Positions 31,035 to 40,536 of a stretch of DNA of 64,000 nucleotides are shown here, piece after piece; within the stretch, counting starts at the first letter, position 1; each line of letters starts with the position of its first letter. Position numbers and translations under genes: made by a program. The DNA lies in contig CM034410.1 of NCBI GenBank assembly GCA_019925095.2, forward strand, positions 15,668,436-15,732,435, given 5' to 3'. Below the pieces are notes generated by a model that was not told the origin of the DNA, made no database searches, and saw nothing but the letters and a program-made list of their open reading frames with translations. Source of the DNA: Dendrolimus kikuchii. Taxonomy: Eukaryota > Arthropoda > Insecta > Lepidoptera > Lasiocampidae.

Positions 31035-31218
31035 TTAAAGGGGCCTATTCATGGTCCTGCATTGCAGTCCGCCACGTAATACAGGACTGTGAATGTTGTT
31101 GCAACATTGCGTCCGGTAACAAGAATCAAAAGGGATATTGTCCGGGTATTCCTCTTGATTCCTGCAAGCTCCGCCCATTGCAGGGCTGCAATGCAGGGTC
31201 ATATATGGGCCCCTTTAC
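31035..31218. mobile_element. Foldback/MITE candidate
   Basis: The left arm (31035-31070, ttaaaggggcctattcatgg to cctgcattgcagtcc) and the right arm (31183-31218, gggctgcaatgcaggg to gggcccctttac) are inverted repeats of ~35 bp with a few mismatches. A second pair, aagaatcaaaagg / cctcttgattcctgc, lies inside. No TSD is certain. Confidence 0.55.
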
Positions 31219-31615
31219 TTGATTTCTTTGGAAATACATCTACACGTCAAAACTCTCTTCAAGTTCCGACCAAAAAACTAATTTATTGCTTCCTGCAAAA
31301 CCTTCCGCGTCAAGCATAAAAATACTAAGGCACCATAAAACACAAGAGTTTATCTACAACAAGCTGTACCGTCTAGAAAGTGCTTGGAACGGTTATGTAA
31401 CCGTTCCTCACGTGAATCCATGCATTAGTGATGTGACGGATCCATCGATATTATTACCCTGGAGGAATAATACAAAATTGAATAAGTTTCACGTTCGATA
31501 TTCGATACGTGTGAAGTTTTTGAGGGGAACTTGAAGGGTGATATTTTGTTGTGCAGGTTTATATTCTTGCCCCTGATACACTTTGGATATTACTTTTAAT
31601 GACTGTGTCCAAATG

Positions 31616-31687
31616 CAAGGTAACCGCTTTCCATCATGTGGGCCGTCTGCCTGTCTGCTGAACTCCTGTAATAATAAAAAAAAAAAA
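31616..31687 (+). mobile_element. SINE-C 3' end only
   Basis: Only the last ~60 bp (ggtaaccgctttccatcatg to AATAA and poly(A)) are present. Confidence 0.75.
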
Positions 31688-31689
31688 CG

Positions 31690-32160
31690 CCATACCCGCT
31701 GATTATTAGTGTATATAATTATGTGAGTTATGTTTAACGGCATTAAGAACGTCGCATCTCAAATAATGCATTAAGCCCTTTCGTACATCCGCGTGACATA
31801 TTATCTCAGATGTAGCAGGGGCTTCAAAAGTTTCGACTTTGATTAAAAGTGAATAGCCATAATTAAAAACATAATTGAATGACATATTTTTCTATTGTTT
31901 ATTATTATATATTTAAAAAATAAAATTTCAAAAATGGATCAAGAATGACTTATGTAATAAACTACAAGTTATCTAAAATTTATTGTATAATTTTTCTACG
32001 AGCAAATCGCTTTTTTTAATAGTAGATACTAATTTGACAATTGTAAAAATTCTCAAAATGCACAAGTATTTATTATTCCATAACAGTTACAAATATAAAT
32101 AGTAAGTAGTATTAGATAGTATAGTAAGATATGAACTTTGTTTTAGAATTTATTTTAAAC
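31690..32160. other. No assignable feature
   Basis: AT-rich spacer; no frame or repeat recognised. Confidence 0.3.
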
Positions 32161-32163
32161 TAT

Positions 32164-33088
32164 TCATTTACACTCTTACTGTACTATGGTTCCGTAGCTA
32201 TTTAACAGAAAAGAGAAAACAAGTTGAGATCCAAAAAGCAGATCGAACATTTACTGCATCAGATCCATTGGATCTTGCAAGAGGAGTCCCTCAGGGATCT
32301 ATTTTAGGTCCACTACTCTTTATTATTTACACAGCAGATGTTGATATCCAACTTTATAAACACTTCATCCCTGATAAAACACACAAAGCTGTTTTTGATA
32401 TTAATGATGACCTAAAAAAACTAACCCAATGGTCTGAAGCGTACTCACTGGTTTTAAATCCAGTAAAATCAAACTAATCATTTACACTCTTACTGTACTG
32501 TGGTTCCGTAGCTATTTAACAGAAAAGAGAAAACAAGTTGAGATCCCAAAAGCAGATCGAACATTTACTGCATCAGATCCATTGGATCTTGCAAGAGGAG
32601 TCCCTCAGGGATCTATTTTAGGTCCACTACTCTTTATTATTTACACAGCGGATGTTGATATCCAACTTTATAAACACTTCATCCCTGATAAAACACACAA
32701 AGCTGTTGATGATATTAATGATGACCTAAAAAGACTAAACCAATGGTCTGAAGCGTACTCACTGGTTTTAAATCCAGTAAAATCAAACTAATCATTTACA
32801 CACTTACTGTACTGTGGTTCCGTAGCTATTTAACGGAAAAGAGAAAACAAGTCGAGATCCAAAAAGCAGATCGAACATTTACTGCATCAGATCCATTGGC
32901 TCTTGCAAGAGGAGTCCCTCAGGGATCTATTTTAGGTCCACTACTATTTATTATTTACACAGCGGATGTTGATATCCAACTTTATAAACACTTCATCCCT
33001 GATAAAACACACAAAGCTGTTGTTGATATTAATGATGACCTAAAAAGACTAACCCAACGGTTTGAAGCGTACTTCACTGGTATAAATT
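32164..33088 (+). pseudogene. Tandem triplication of a LINE reverse transcriptase segment
   Basis: A 314-bp unit is repeated at 32164, 32478 and 32792, the last ending at about 33088. Each unit encodes RT motifs of a CR1/Jockey-type LINE: a WFRSYLTEKRKQVEI segment, ARGVPQGSILGPLLFIIYTA, then DIQLYKHF and INDDLKKLTQWSEAYSLVLN. The catalytic YADD is reduced to ADVD. Units differ by only a few bases. 314 is not a multiple of 3, so the frame changes between units and no continuous protein results. Confidence 0.85.
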
Positions 33089-33520
33089 GAAATTAATTTT
33101 TTTTTCTTTCTTACATTTTTTACTAAGCGATCGTTATTCTTAGAATTTCTTCTGTTTCTACAGTAATTAATTTTATCGATAGTTTTCATTTGGTCATTGT
33201 CGCAACTATATTTAAACTGCACGTCGGTCGTGTTGTGCCATATTTTAAATTTAGCTGTGACCTACAGACTGATAGAAAAACTTTCCGGCTTTGAGTACTT
33301 TATCCAATCTTGTACGATAAACCATTTATCGAGGATAGCCTTCTGAATACTTCGGATTGCTTCAAAAGAAACAGATTTAAAGTGTTACAATTTATTTATC
33401 ACAGATGTGTGTCTCGTATTGGCAGAACTTTGTATAATTTGTTTTGATAGTAACAAAATGAAAGTTATGTACGAAAATTTCAAGCTCGAACCAAATACTG
33501 GGATGTACTTACATAATATA
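33089..33520. other. No assignable feature
   Basis: AT-rich sequence without a convincing frame; a short frame at 33407-33622 overlaps the Helitron edge. Confidence 0.3.
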
Positions 33521-33754
33521 CTAGCTTCTACCCGTGACTTTGTCCGCGTGGAATTTTTAAAAAAAACCCCCGATTTTGAAACATTCTTCATAGGTGCTCC
33601 GCTCCTATTGGTCTTAGCGTGACGACATATAGCCTATAGCCTTCCTCAATAAATGAGCTATCTAATTTCGAACTTTTTAAATCAGATCAGTAGTTCCTGA
33701 GATTAGCGCGTTCAAGCAAACAAACTCTTCAGCTTTATAAATTAATATAAAATT
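33521..33754 (-). mobile_element. Non-autonomous Helitron
   Basis: On the minus strand the 3' end is gtcacgggtagaagCTAG^T (CTAG at 33521-33524). The interior matches 19736-19983, including ctgaagagtttgtttgcttg and the attggtcttagcg complement. The 5' TC appears mutated to TT. Confidence 0.75.
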
Positions 33755-33989
33755 TATTAATTTGGTTTAAATTTTTATTTTTAATTAATGACGGTGATTT
33801 GGGCTCTATTTATTATTTCTATTTTTTTAAGGTGTAGGATATATTAATTGTGCCATTATTTTCAGTTATTATTTTAATTTTAATATGAATATTTTACAAT
33901 TAATTTAAACCAATAAACGAATGGTACATATCCAATTTTAATACGCTTTTATATTAGCTTCATACGTATGTTAGTATGTAACGGAATCT

Positions 33990-34180
33990 TTCAAGTTAAA
34001 TTTGATCGACTTCCCGGTTTTCAATTGAGCTGAAATTTTGCACGCATATGTATATCGCGTGAGAATGCAATAATATGGTACCATGGAGCTGATCTGATGA
34101 TGGAGTCGGAAGGTGGCCATAGGAACTCCTGTACTAAACAAGATAGACCCGTTAAAAAACCTTTTTAAAAAAGCTTATTT
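33990..34180 (-). repeat. Helitron-type non-coding repeat, family U
   Basis: The minus-strand counterpart of 23610-23890: atggtaccatggagctgatc, gaaggtggccataggaactc and tttttaaaaaagctta. Confidence 0.45.
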
Positions 34181-34313
34181 TTACATAACGTTCCATTTTA
34201 TCATAAGAGTGTATTTAATTCCTTTTTCAAAGTTTCCACGGAGAAGGGAATTAAGACACTAAATAATCACTAAAAAATGAAAAATAAATAATAGTTAAAA
34301 AAAAAAAAAACTC

Positions 34314-34584
34314 TTTTATAGAAAATCCAACTAAAAAATAGAAAATAAATTTTAATAAATTTGAATTAAAAATAGTGTAAAAAAAAAATGATTTTATTGT
34401 AAAAAAGCGTGGGGTGCTTTTCAGGATATTATCAAAATAACCCTTCTACTCATATCTGTTCATAAAATATTTATAACTATTGATACCATGCACCCCACGC
34501 TTTTTTTTACAATAAAATCATTTTTTCTTACACTATTTTTAATTCAAATTTATTTTCTATTTTTTAGTTGGATTTTCTATAAAA
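34314..34584. mobile_element. Large foldback element, ~95-bp arms
   Basis: The left arm (34314-34417, ttttatagaaaatccaac ... gcgtggggtgc) is almost exactly the reverse complement of the right arm (34490-34584, gcaccccacgc ... gttggattttctataaaa), apart from a 9-bp insertion. The loop is ~72 bp. Weaker complementarity continues to about 34250 and 34620. It has no frame. Confidence 0.75.
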
Positions 34585-34659
34585 CCGTATTTTTTAAACT
34601 ATAATTTATTTAGACACAATATGTACGTACCTATAGACGAATATATGTATATAGTTCTT

Positions 34660-34735
34660 CTCTGCGTATGTATGCCGGGTTGCCTGGAAGAGATTGCTAT
34701 AAGCGATAAGGCCGTCCATTGTTCTAATGGAAATA
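34660..34735 (+). repeat. Family K fragment
   Basis: It carries gttgcctggaagagattgct and aagcgataaggccgtccatt, the family K 3' UTR motif. Confidence 0.5.
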
Positions 34736-34758
34736 TATTTATATTAAATGTCTAGGTT

Positions 34759-35056
34759 CTATCCGTACAGGAACGGAGAAAGAATAGAATTTCCTGCGAC
34801 CCGGCGGCCTGTCGTAAGAGGCGAAAAAACAACCCACAGCCAGGTGGTAGGGCATTTGCCCGACTGGATGGCTACCACCCCTGATCTAAAGCATGTCGCC
34901 ATAACTACCTTGAATTGTGTTCCGGCATTAGTGACCAGGTTCCAGTCTCCTTTAAGAGAGCAGCAGCGGTGTTGCAAATGTCCATAGGAGATGATAACTG
35001 CTTTCTATCAAGTAGACCATATGCTTGCCTGTTGAACTCATGCAATAAAAAATAAG
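34759..35056 (+). mobile_element. SINE-C, long form (deletion subfamily)
   Basis: From tatccgtacaggaacgg to the A-rich tail; it lacks the catttgtagcaactttg block, like 6893-7189. Confidence 0.8.
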
Positions 35057-35119
35057 AAAATATTTAAGTTATGGTTACAATAAAGAGTTTACATTCATTC
35101 ATTCGTATGTCACTAAACT

Positions 35120-35225
35120 CCTAAACCGCTGAACCGATTTTGATGATCATGTGTGTTTGAGTGGTTCTTTGGAGGGTTTAAATTCATAATTGGGCCCAGT
35201 AGGTGGTGCTGCAATCGGATACTAG
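35120..35225 (+). repeat. Helitron-type fragment (family G relative)
   Basis: It reads aaaccgctgaaccgattttg, ttgagtggttctttggaggg and cagtaggtggtgctgcaatc, a diverged form of the 27466-27930 unit. A similar piece lies at 38400-38530. Confidence 0.4.
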
Positions 35226-35376
35226 ATTTTTGTTTTTTCAGGGCAGCACGTCTGCCGGTCCCGTTAGTATATAGGTGTTATTGTGGGCGTTTAAGTAAGT
35301 TGAGTAATGAATCGATGATAGTTACCACCATTGGCAAGAGCTAATTGCTTAATAAATCAATCGATCGATCAATTTT

Positions 35377-35688
35377 ATTCGTGCAGGAACGGAGAAAGAA
35401 TACAATTTCCTGCGGCCGGGTGGACTGTCGTAAGAGGCGACTAAACAACCCACAGCCAGGTGGTAGGGCATTTGCCCGACTGGATGTCTACCACCCCTGG
35501 TCTAAAGCATGTCGCCATAACAACCTTCAGTTGTGTTCCGGCTTTAGTGACCAGGTTCCAGACTTCCTTAAGAGCAGCAGCGCATTTGTAGCAACTTTGG
35601 TGTTGCAAATGTCAATAGGCGATGGTAACTGCTTTCCATCAAGTGGGCCGTCTGCCTGTCTGCTGATCTCCTGCAATAAAAAAAAAAT
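35377..35688 (+). mobile_element. SINE-C, long form
   Basis: A full-length copy. The flanks atcgatcaattt (left) and atcgattcaaa (right) may be its TSD. Confidence 0.8.
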
Positions 35689-35689
35689 C

Positions 35690-36185
35690 GATTCAAAATA
35701 AGACGACGTTTTACTTTACTCTGGGTGTAATTATTTTTTAATTAAATTATTATTAAACTTAAGTCTATATATCGCTTATTTGGTGGAACAATGACCTAAT
35801 TATAATTTTATAAATATTGAGTTAGGTATATCAAAACACCTGTGACAAGGGCCTCCATACATTCGGAGGAATATCACGATATTGCATTGGTAATATATAT
35901 TTAGTATAATTATAATCCTACCTAAAAAGATCCAAAAAAAAAAACACTAATTGCTCTCTTGTAAAAATGCAAAACTGGTAATTACGTCAATGTTCTACCA
36001 AACGAGCGATATATAGAAATGTATATTTATTATACCCATACCTAGAGCTTAATTTACTAGCAATTACAATGAATAATCGTTGAAGCTCTGTTACAACCAA
36101 AATTATTTTAAAAATTAAACTAAACTATAAAATAGAAACCTAAAATTAAATACTAAAACTAAATAAAAAAAAAGGAGAGCAAAAT
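35690..36185. other. No assignable feature
   Basis: AT-rich; no frame or repeat match. Confidence 0.3.
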
Positions 36186-36187
36186 TA

Positions 36188-36775
36188 TAGAGAGAGAGAG
36201 AGAGAGAGATAACTCTTTATTGCACACCAAAACATACAATTACAAAAACAGACCATATTTACAATATTTTCTAGGCGATACAATAGGCGGCCTTATCGCT
36301 CAAAGCGATCTCTTCCAGGCAACCTAAATCAAAAACAAATTTGAATCAGGTGATGTAGGTGGTGCAGGAAAAAGGCAAGGGACACATAAATACTCAAACT
36401 AATTTAACAAATAAATATACAAATACATACATATATACATAGTCATAAATATAATATACAAATATATACATATACAATAATATATTACAAAATACATATA
36501 TTATATAATAAATGTATTAGCATAATTATATTGTGTTAATCAGACATGGCTATTTATGGACAAATAGTGTTTTCTGAGTAAATTTCTAAATGTTGGTAAG
36601 GATTTGGCCTCTCTGACAGTAAGAAATTATAGATAAAATATTGGTCCCAAACCACTGTCACTTACCGGGAACGTTCCCAAAAGGCTGGCGGCGTTACCAC
36701 GCTGAATAGCAATGCTTACCCTTTGAGCAAAATAGACGCCAGCCTTTTGGTCGAAGGGTAATTAGAAATGTTAAG
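36188..36775 (-). pseudogene. Family K retroelement 3' end with conserved C-terminal peptide
   Basis: On the minus strand, 36640-36770 encodes DQKAGVYFAQRVSIAIQRGN then AASLLGTFP and stops shortly after. A ~450-bp 3' UTR follows, with the gttgcctggaagagatcgct motif, AATAAAG and a (TC)n tail at 36188-36210. The same peptide is encoded at 61740-61900 (-). I read it as the C-terminus of a LINE-type polyprotein, but the clade is not identified. Confidence 0.6.
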
Positions 36776-36908
36776 TGTTACGTGATAATATTTGTAATAT
36801 ATGTATATTCTGAACATGTTCATAGATGCGTCTCCGCAGGTTTTGTCTGGTCTCTGTATTGACAGTTTCTGACACGTACATTGACTATGAACTTAATAAT
36901 AATAATAA

Positions 36909-37525
36909 ACCCGCAGGGGGGCTTTGTGGCGAAGCCTTAGGTGAGTAGCGACACCTCGTACCTGACTCCGGGGGCGAAGGCAAGGCCTCCGTGCTTGCCT
37001 TAGCCAGCCGGCACGGAGTGGAGATCGCTAGAGCTAAGACTCAAGCTCCAGGGGTGGAAGTGATAAATGGCCTAACGTCGGAAGTAGCTTCGGTGAACCT
37101 GAAGCCAACCTCTCGACACCCCTTAGCCACTCACACCCATGTTGCCCGTCTTTATGGCATTTGATGGGGCCCATGCAGGGAGTGGCAAGTCACCGTCTGC
37201 CCATTTTTCCATGTTCCCTGAACATTGCGACGTGCAGACGCCATAGTCCCCATATTCCCAGACCCCTAATACCACTAGCAGTTCACCCCAATAGCCCGGT
37301 ACTTATTGTCCTCTTTTCCCACAATAGTCCTACACTGGCCGGGGCTTGTCCTTAGGTGCATTACTATATGGTGTGGACAGGGATAATCGCCGGTCAGTGT
37401 CACGCCACATTTACATTAAATTTCTCAAGGGGCCTCTACATGTTGGCCTTCCCATGGCCCCATGCAAGCCCTCCAAATGTCCGGGCCATTTTTATGGCCC
37501 GTGGTCTACAAAGACATACAGTAAT
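36909..37525 (-). repeat. Retroposon family P, complete-looking copy
   Basis: Sense strand minus, with an (ATT)n tail at the left edge (36896-36908 as (TAA)n). It matches 53775-54343. An extra ~25 bp near 37143-37175 disturbs an internal duplication of the cagggagtggcaagtcacc region. The plus-strand frames here are shadows. Confidence 0.55.
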
Positions 37526-37534
37526 ATAATAATA

Positions 37535-37770
37535 ATAATCGGCAGACAAACACACATATTGTATATCCCCAAATTAAGCCAGGTACGCTTGTGTTATTGG
37601 TAATATGCAACGGACTACTCTGGGGCGATCCCAGACACCCAGACCATAGTAAATAATGGAGAAAATACATTTTCGAAATTTACTACACCAGGAATCGAAC
37701 CCGGAGCCTCCACACTGCGGTGAGGTAGGCCGGTAAAGGCTTAACCCGCTCAACCACAGAGGCCGCTTGC
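37535..37770 (-). mobile_element. tRNA-derived SINE, family Q, full-length
   Basis: The minus strand runs from CGGCCTCTGTGGTTGAGCGG (A-box region) through GGCTCCGGGTTCGATTCCTG (a good B box, GGTTCGATTCC) to tttgtctgccg and (ATT)n. It is the best preserved Q copy. The (ATT)n tail resembles that of family P, a possible mobilising partner. Confidence 0.75.
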
Positions 37771-37861
37771 TAATTATGTAGCAATAAGTTATTCCATATA
37801 CTTGATGTAACACTTATCTTTACATATACAATTATATTGTAGTGATAACTTCTTATGGGAG

Positions 37862-38248
37862 AGCTGCTTCTTATTCTCATCTCAGCTGAGATGAGAATGT
37901 TGAGATGGATGTGTGGTGTTACAAGAATGGATAAGGTGAGAAATGAGTACATAAGGGGATCTTTGAAAGTTGCACCTGTGACAGAAAAATTGAGAGGAAG
38001 AAGATTAAGTTGGTATGGGCATATAATGAGGAGGGATGAAAGTCACGTGACAAAAAGAATGTTATACTACAAGATCGATGGGTACAAATTTAAAGGTAGA
38101 CCAAAAAAAAGATGGATGGATTGTGTGAAGGATGACATGATGATATGCGGTGTGACAGAAGAGGTATGTCAGAATAGAAGAGTGTGGAAGGAAAAGACAT
38201 ATTGTGCCGACTCCAAGTAATTGGGATATGGTGAAAGAAAAGAGAAAG
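37862..38248 (+). mobile_element. RTE-like LINE tail, third subfamily, with 5' foldback
   Basis: It encodes SAEMRMLRWMCGVTRMDKVR, RRLSWYGHIMRRDESHVTKR and GRPKKRWMDCVKDDM, then a KEKTYCADSK end: an RTE-clade C-terminus distinct from the other two. An exact 15-bp TSD, aacttcttatgggag, lies at 37847-37861 and 38249-38263. A perfect 26-bp palindrome (37873-37898, ATTCTCATCTCAG and its complement) sits 11 nt inside the 5' junction. A decayed relative is at 47455-47785. Confidence 0.85.
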
Positions 38249-38399
38249 AACTTCTTATGGGAGGGTAAACCGCTTCGTTACGTAACGCGTTACGGCGCCA
38301 GTCTGGCTTCCCTTTCTCTCACGCATACGGCAGCGGTAGGCAGGCTAAGATATCACTTCTGTCGGGCGTCCCGAGACGCACACGTTTTTTTTTTTGGTT

Positions 38400-38530
38400 A
38401 TGTAATTGAACTCCTAAACGGTTGGACAGATTTTGATGAATTTTTTTAGTGCATATCCAAATGGGCCCCGAGAGGGTTTAGATTCACAATTGGACTCTGT
38501 TGGTGGCGCTGCGATCGGGTTGTAAATTTT
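38400..38530 (+). repeat. Helitron-type fragment (family G relative)
   Basis: It carries actcctaaacggttggacag, gggttagattcacaattgg-like and ttggtggcgctgcgatcggg blocks, diverged from the 27466-27930 unit. Confidence 0.4.
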
Positions 38531-38616
38531 AACAAATTCATTTGATTAATTTACAGATTTTTTTGGTACTCACCTCACTTACCTTAAAAGTTGTTACTTG
38601 ACACCCGTCGATTCGT

Positions 38617-38935
38617 GTCGAAGTCGTGGTAGCGTAATGGCAAGTGCACACGTCCCAAACTCAAAGGGCGTGGGTTCGATCCTGGCCGGAACGCATGCAC
38701 CACTTAGGCAGTTTTCTGACCTAATGTGCATATTGTTACAATTACCACGTGCTAATAACGGTGAAGGAAAACATCGTGATGCAACCTGCACATCGAGATA
38801 ACCGATGTGTCAAACCTGCCAAGTCGCCTTGGACAAGCGTGGCGGGTATACTGTCCGTTCCCCCCTCTATAGGGGGGGGCCCGAGCCCAGCAGTGGGACA
38901 TTTATGGGCTGTTATTACATTACACGTCGATTTGA
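38617..38935 (+). mobile_element. tRNA-derived SINE, family S
   Basis: The head gtggtagcgtaatggcaagt (A-box region) and gggcgtgggttcgatcctgg (B box GGTTCGATCC) is tRNA-like. The body ends gagcccagcagtgggacatt and atgggctgttatta. The flanks cgtcgattcg and cgtcgatttg look like a TSD. A diverged minus-strand copy is at 55010-55235. Confidence 0.8.
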
Positions 38936-39007
38936 ATAGTGTAATATAATAAAATGTTTTCAATTTACACTTTCCAGAAACCGAATAGAGAGAACGACAT
39001 CAAAGCG

Positions 39008-39048
39008 ATGGCGGAGCTCCGTACGCCGAATTATCGCAGCGTCTATTT
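39008..39048 (+). CDS. Probable first coding exon of the sugar transporter
   Basis: ATG at 39008 in a favourable context (aaagcgATGG) opens MAELRTPNYRSVY plus two bases, then GTAAGC at 39049. The stretch is GC-rich against an AT-rich background. The donor leaves phase 2, which the 8-nt microexon (40089-40096) converts to the phase 1 needed by the exon at 40537. The donor's TAA (39050-39052) is the duplicated target of the Harbinger element that begins at 39053. Alternative reading: a 3' exon starting after the acceptor at 38987 and ending at that TAA. The link to the transporter is inference. Confidence 0.4.
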
Positions 39049-39052
39049 GTAA

Positions 39053-39779
39053 GCCTCGACGCACACAGGCCACAAGCGACAGCCATAAAACGCCACCACC
39101 GACCTATCCTGTAGTTTTCATACAGTGTATATGGACTCGCCGCACACGGTCGGGCCGGTGATCGTCACTCGCTACAAATCATCGCTGCTCGCTTCTTGTG
39201 ATCTGAACCGACGACTAGACGCCAATAAAAAACGCCGATACACCTTTCTTTTTGCTTCAGTCAACCTGTTCAAATCAAAGGCAACGCACGCACGTGGTCC
39301 TTTTTAACGTTGATAGAAAGGAATATGGATATAAAATTGCTTATTTTGGAAATTGAAGCTCGGCCTGCTATTTGGGATACGAAATGCGATAGTTACAGTA
39401 ATAGAGGTGAAAAAGTAAATCCGTCTTGTAATAAAGTCAGTTCCCAAAATGGCTATACTTAAAAGAAAACGCTTGAAAAACTTGTTTGATTATTTGAAAT
39501 ATTATCAAAATGCTCTTTGTACATATTTACGTACGTTTGTTAAAATTGGATGTATCCAATGACGACGGTATTGTCTTCTACGAAGATCTATTTTCGTCAG
39601 CAGCAGTGTAATCAAACCTTCTTCGTCGGAGTCCATTATCATACTGAATAGCATAGGGTAAAAAAAGTAGCGGGCACTGACCGCAAGTGGCTTTCGCGCG
39701 TCAGCTACGTCTGTAATTGCTTCTAGCTTCAGGTGGCGGCGTTTTGTGGCTGTCGCGTGTGGCTCGTGTGCGTCCACCT
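39053..39779 (-). mobile_element. PIF/Harbinger element with transposase N-terminus remnant
   Basis: The inverted ends (39053-39100 and about 39732-39779) match at roughly 38 of 47 positions, including GACGCACAC, CGACAGCCA and AAAACGCC blocks. A TAA duplication (39050-39052, 39780-39782) is the Harbinger hallmark. The minus strand encodes MDSDEEGLITLLLTKIDLRR then RRQYRRHWIHPI, the N-terminus typical of Harbinger DDE transposases. The catalytic domain is missing, so it is a 727-bp deletion derivative. Confidence 0.8.
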
Positions 39780-39782
39780 TAA

Positions 39783-40088
39783 GCGTTTCCCATTTACTTG
39801 CCTCCTTCGTTTATGTTGCCTTTGTAGGGTTATGCTTTGAATCCATGATTTCTTCTGTTGCCAACGTTTTATTTACTTATTTTTTATTGCTAGATTAGCA
39901 TTAGAGAGGTTGAGAGTCCACCCGATGGAAAGTAATTACCATCAGACAAAATTTACAGGCGGTAAAGTGCCTTCACAAAAGCCTCAAACATATTCTAAGT
40001 TCTTTGACTGGTGCTAATCGAGGCTCTTGTGGTAATTCGAAAACTTACATTTCACTTAAGCGGGCGTAACATTTTATCCAATTTGCAG
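39783..40088. other. Intronic sequence with weak family D trace
   Basis: About 39900-39990 resembles the minus strand of the D/SINE-C 3' domain (gagagtccacccgatggaaa). Nothing else is recognisable. Confidence 0.3.
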
Positions 40089-40096
40089 AGCGCTAG
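40089..40096 (+). CDS. Candidate 8-nt microexon
   Basis: AGCGCTAG lies between a good acceptor (ttttatccaatttgcag) and a strong donor (GTGAGC). Its length converts the phase of the 39048 donor to that required at 40537, giving ...SVYLALDNLSCFTHG across the junction. No other exon I tried in this interval keeps the frame open. Confidence 0.35.
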
Positions 40097-40536
40097 GTGA
40101 GCTAGCGTGCTAAAATTGAATGGTGTAAAGGCACTTAGTGAGCCAATCGCACCAGATTTAACGCTATCCAAAATGGATAATGTAAGACCTGCTTCAGTTT
40201 TTTTCTCACAAACATGCAAGTTCTTGCTTGAAAACAATCTTTTGCCTACATTATTTGATTGTTTAATTTCAACTAATATTTTTTACATTTTTTGAAAAAT
40301 CATAATGCACGTCTAATTCAAATTCGAATTAAAATATAAAATATATATTCATTTAAGCAGATATTACACAGTTCATTTCCTCCTTTCAATTTGAATCAAC
40401 GATAGTTATCTATCTATGTAGACATTAACTTGAATCATTCGATGACATTGAATGTCGTCACTTCCTTTCAGTTCTATCAACCAAAATACTCGATTTGGTT
40501 AATCCGTCTGATATCTACATGATTTTACATTTACAG

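Noticed and set aside
38617..38700. tRNA gene
   Set aside because: The A/B-box head does not close into a full cloverleaf and is fused to a SINE body; the same holds for family Q heads.
39000..39052. Terminal exon ending SVYL-stop
   Set aside because: Possible, but the TAA is the Harbinger duplication inside a GTAAGC donor, and the frame and phase fit a first exon of the transporter better; kept only as an alternative.
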